NCBI GenBank assembly: GCA_963971425.1
Contig: OZ020526.1
Span: forward strand, 17,265,173 to 17,329,172
Length of the DNA stretch: 64,000 bases
Direction of reading: 5' to 3'
DNA from: Bryoerythrophyllum caledonicum
Taxonomy: Eukaryota; Streptophyta; Bryopsida; Pottiales; Pottiaceae
Shown: in pieces, positions 61,146 through 64,000 of the stretch
Position numbering within the stretch: position 1 is the stretch's first letter
How the letters are laid out: every line of letters starts with the position of its first letter
Notes under the pieces: generated by a model
Databases searched by the model: none
What the model was told of the DNA's origin: nothing
The model's input: the letters and a program-made list of their open reading frames with translations, nothing else
Program-made: the position numbers and the translations under genes

Positions 61146-64000
61146 ATGGAGGACTTCGCCAGCATTTTGCACCGCGACTACGGCCTCAAGCCGAGCGGCA
61201 AGAGCGCGCCTATGGCGGGGGGCCAGCAGCAGCACCACGCGCGAGCTGGATCGGCCGGCGGGAGCATTGCCAGGTCCGGATCTGCGCCACGCATGGCCAA
61301 CGACGATGTCTTTGGCGGCTCCGTTTTCAACTCCACCCCTGTAAACGGCGGTGGCGTCAGGTGTGTGATTTTTCGGATTGATCTTTTAGGTTTTGAGATG
61401 TAGTGGTTTGAGTCTTGATATTTCGGGAATTAGACGGCGATCAAGGGTTAGATCAGTCTTGAATGCGCAGAAATTGGCGATTGAAGCAGTGTAGGGTGTG
61501 GCCCTGTGTGTTAGCCTATCGTGTGGGAGTTGTTCTGAGCTGGTGCTTCTTGAGATAGTCCCTATTGGATGAGCGCGTTGAGAAATTGATTTGTGCGAGT
61601 TGACACTTGGTATTACTCTTTTATGTTATGAATGTTACTAGATATTTATGCTTACTTATTGGAGCCGTTCGTTGAGTAGGTATTGAGACGTTTTCGTTGT
61701 CTAGGAAAATGTACTGTTGTGAGTCTTGATCTTGCGGGAATCTGATGTTGAGGAGGCGACGTTGAGTGTGGCGAGGGGTTAGATCAGTATCTGTGGCGGA
61801 GATTGGCGCTCGCTGTTTGTCAGTGGTGGTGTGCGTGGGAGCCCTAACCGCTTCTTAATTGAATACTCAGTACTGGATGTCGCTTTTATGAGGGCGTCAA
61901 GAGTTTTATTTGATTTTACTCTTTATAATATCAATTATGTCAGATTGTAAATTTAACCTTGCTCGGTGGAGGCGTAGACTGTTCGACTCTGTCCATTGTA
62001 CATTTAGAATCCATGTGCTTTTTGGAGAAAAATATCATATTGAAAGATCTTGCGCTTACATGCCGTGACCGCTTTTTAAGATGGAGTACTGGAACATTCT
62101 CATCACTTCCGGATCTGTTCTGCATCAGTTATCTTTGGCGGTGTGAATGAAGTGATCCGTTTAGCATTTAGTCGAAAGCAAAAGTAGCTGTGCTGTGGTC
62201 AGAATCACTATGTCTTGGTATATAAGGATGTGTAATTCTTGTGGTGGCTCATCTACTGCCATAGTCCCGAAGTTTTCCTAGTTGAGCAATGGTCTGAGAT
62301 GGTCTGTAGTGTGGCTTTATCTGTTCCCTCTGTCGGGCAGGAAAGGGTTCGGCAGAGCTTAATCAAGTCGTTACGGAATGTAGGGCAGCAATAATGTACA
62401 CCTAGTTGTCCTCATGGTCTTACAAACAAAATTTCGGTCATTTTCAATTCTAAATAAGGGACTGAGGAACTGAATTTGATTCGGAATGTTGTGGTGATCA
62501 GGAGCAGTAGCTCAGGAGCCCTCTACGATGACGTTTTTGGGGGGCCTCCGACCGGAGTTACTTCGTCTACCAACGACTTTGGTGACTTGTTGGGAGGATT
62601 CAAATCGTCAGGATCCAGACCGCAGCCGCGACAGAATTCCTTCGCCGATGACTTATTGGGAGGATACAGTGCTTCCAAGCCACCGCAAGCAACGGCTCAC
62701 GCTTCGACAAGTTCTTTGGACGACATTTTTTCTGGAGGACTGGGTCAAACTCGATCGTCGTCACACAACAGTTTTTCAGCGAGAAACCAAGACGATGACC
62801 CGTTCAGTTCGTTCAGCATGCCTAAGCCTGAACCGAAGGTGACACAATCTCAGGGGCTGTTTGATGATGATTGGAATTTCGGCGCGTCCAAGTCCAAGCC
62901 TACGTCGAGGGGAACGACGTTGCATGCTTCTATTGACGGCGACCTCTTGGGAGGGTTCTCAGCATCTGGGAATCGTTCGAAGCAGGCGACGCCGTTTCGG
63001 TCTCCACCGTCGAGCCCTCCTGGAGCCAAGACTTCCGAACCTGTGTTCGACGAGTTTCTACCTGGGTTCGGCGGAGGGGACCAGGGGAAGAAGACCGCCT
63101 TGCCAGACGCAGATGCAATGCGGGGCATTCCGATCATAAGCACAGGTGATGACGATGTGTTTAGCAGCGTTCCGAGCTCCGCATCAGCTACCACGCCAGA
63201 TCCGTTCCAATCCATTTCAAAGTCGGGTAGTGACGCTGATGCTATGCGAGGGATTCCACCCCTCGACGCAGACGAGATGCGCGGGATCCCTCCCTTGAGC
63301 TCCTCTCAGGTAGTGGACGATGATCCGTTCTCCTCAGTTGCCGAGGCAGATCCGTTTGCCAATATTATTAAAGGTTCGATTCCTCCCCCTGCTGCTTCAT
63401 ATGCGGACCCGCTTGACCATTTCAACCTGCCTCCGGCGTCCGTTCCTTCTAGTAATGGTGCCACTGAGGGATCTAGTGCCCAGTTTAGCAATGGAAGTGG
63501 ATCGTATGATCCTTTTGATGGGTCGACTCCAAGCCGCTCAGGGTCCGGTTCGGACGGCAGAGAAGGTTCTCGAGGCACCTGGGACGACAGGCCTTCCAGG
63601 CGGGGCTTCGGCAAGGTTCCATTTAACGTGGATCTAAACGAAGCTCCCGAAGTGGCATCTCCGACGTATCCATCAGGCAGGACCGGGATGGAGTCGAACG
63701 ACTTCGTATCTAAGTTTGATGACGAGCCGAAGTTCGATGAACCTTCCGTGGAACGCAGCAACAGCAGCAGGCACGACACTGACAAAGTGCCGATAGACAT
63801 CTTCGAAGAGAATTGGCTGACCGTCGATGATTTGAAGCTAACGACGGCGCCTTCCGCGACAAGGCCACCTTCACGTGCTCCTCCGAGGCCTGGATTTGAC
63901 AAGAGCAGAAGCTCCAGGAGCACAGCTAGCCTGAGGAACAGTGTGGGCGAGAGGAGCAGGGGAAGATCCGATGAGCTGCCAGCATACAGCAGGCCGAACG
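61146..64000 (+). CDS. Auxilin-like (clathrin-uncoating) protein, 5' part, cut by the window end
   Basis: Plant auxilin-like proteins recruit Hsc70 to strip clathrin coats from vesicles. Exon 1 is 61,146-61,360 and exon 2 starts at 62,502 and is still open at 64,000. The 1.1-kb intron has GT/AG ends and keeps phase. The N-terminus MEDFASILHRDYGLKPSGKSAPM is close to the conserved start of this plant family (DFGLKPQGKSAPM type). Exon 2 is a long, probably disordered region rich in Ser, Gly, Asp and Pro. It carries many short adaptor-binding-like motifs: DDVFGG, DDPFSSF, DPFQSI, DPFANI and YDPFDG, and a DDDWNFG motif. A motif MRGIP appears three times (DADAMRGIP, DADEMRGIP). The J domain that would confirm the assignment normally lies at the C-terminus, outside the window. 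Confidence 0.8.

Overview
The window looks like a nuclear chromosome segment of a land plant, probably an early-diverging one. This is inferred from a two-exon nuclear gene for the chloroplast NDH subunit NdhM with a transit peptide, an 18-exon peroxisomal multifunctional beta-oxidation protein ending in the PTS1 signal SRL, a plant-type auxilin-like gene, a plant LRR-receptor fragment, and CACTA, Helitron and L1 elements of plant type. I cannot name the species. Only about 12 kb on the right is ordinary gene space. The rest is layered mobile DNA.

Layout. 1-11.06 kb: a CACTA (En/Spm) element on the minus strand. Its transposase rebuilds as an intact 4-exon, 1,196-codon reading frame, and an intact 8-exon Ulp1-type cysteine protease lies downstream in the same orientation. 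The right terminus, with subterminal repeats, is near 11,064. The left terminus was not found. 11.1-13.4 kb: diverged tandem duplications and a 16-bp minisatellite. 13,447-15,113: a complete Tc1-like DD34E transposon with an intact transposase, 27-bp terminal inverted repeats and a TA target duplication. 15.92 to about 33.9 kb: a large LINE (copy A, minus strand). It encodes an APE-type endonuclease, reverse transcriptase, RNase H, a CCHC finger and an R2-like restriction-type endonuclease. Two 2A-like 'ribosome skipping' modules lie upstream, and probably an ORF1. A second, 5'-truncated member (copy B, 26,054-30,956, 11-bp target duplication) sits inside that ORF1. 34,439-35,869: a near-identical inverted internal fragment of copy A. 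35.9-39 kb: non-coding DNA with a dense cluster of CTTAAG palindromes. 39.1-41.3 kb: a dead L1-like LINE. 41.3-44.7 kb: inverted-repeat (MITE-like) DNA. 44.7-47 kb: a KRI1 pseudogene fragment and the ndhM gene. 49.5-50.5 kb: a third copy of the dual-endonuclease LINE, cut down to its last domain. 50.9-53.9 kb: a decayed, internally deleted Helitron. 54,653-60,231: the MFP2/AIM1-type gene. 61,146 to the end: the 5' part of an auxilin-like gene.

How it fits together. The three host proteins act in unrelated places: the plastid NDH complex, peroxisomal fatty-acid beta-oxidation, and clathrin uncoating. The most unusual object is the LINE family. Three dated insertions (A, B nested in A, C elsewhere) share a 3'-terminal hairpin and a (TTC)n tail. 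The family carries both classes of LINE endonuclease, as described for the Dualen/RandI clade, combined here with tandem 2A-like peptides. All copies in this window carry inactivating changes, so activity would have to come from elsewhere in the genome.
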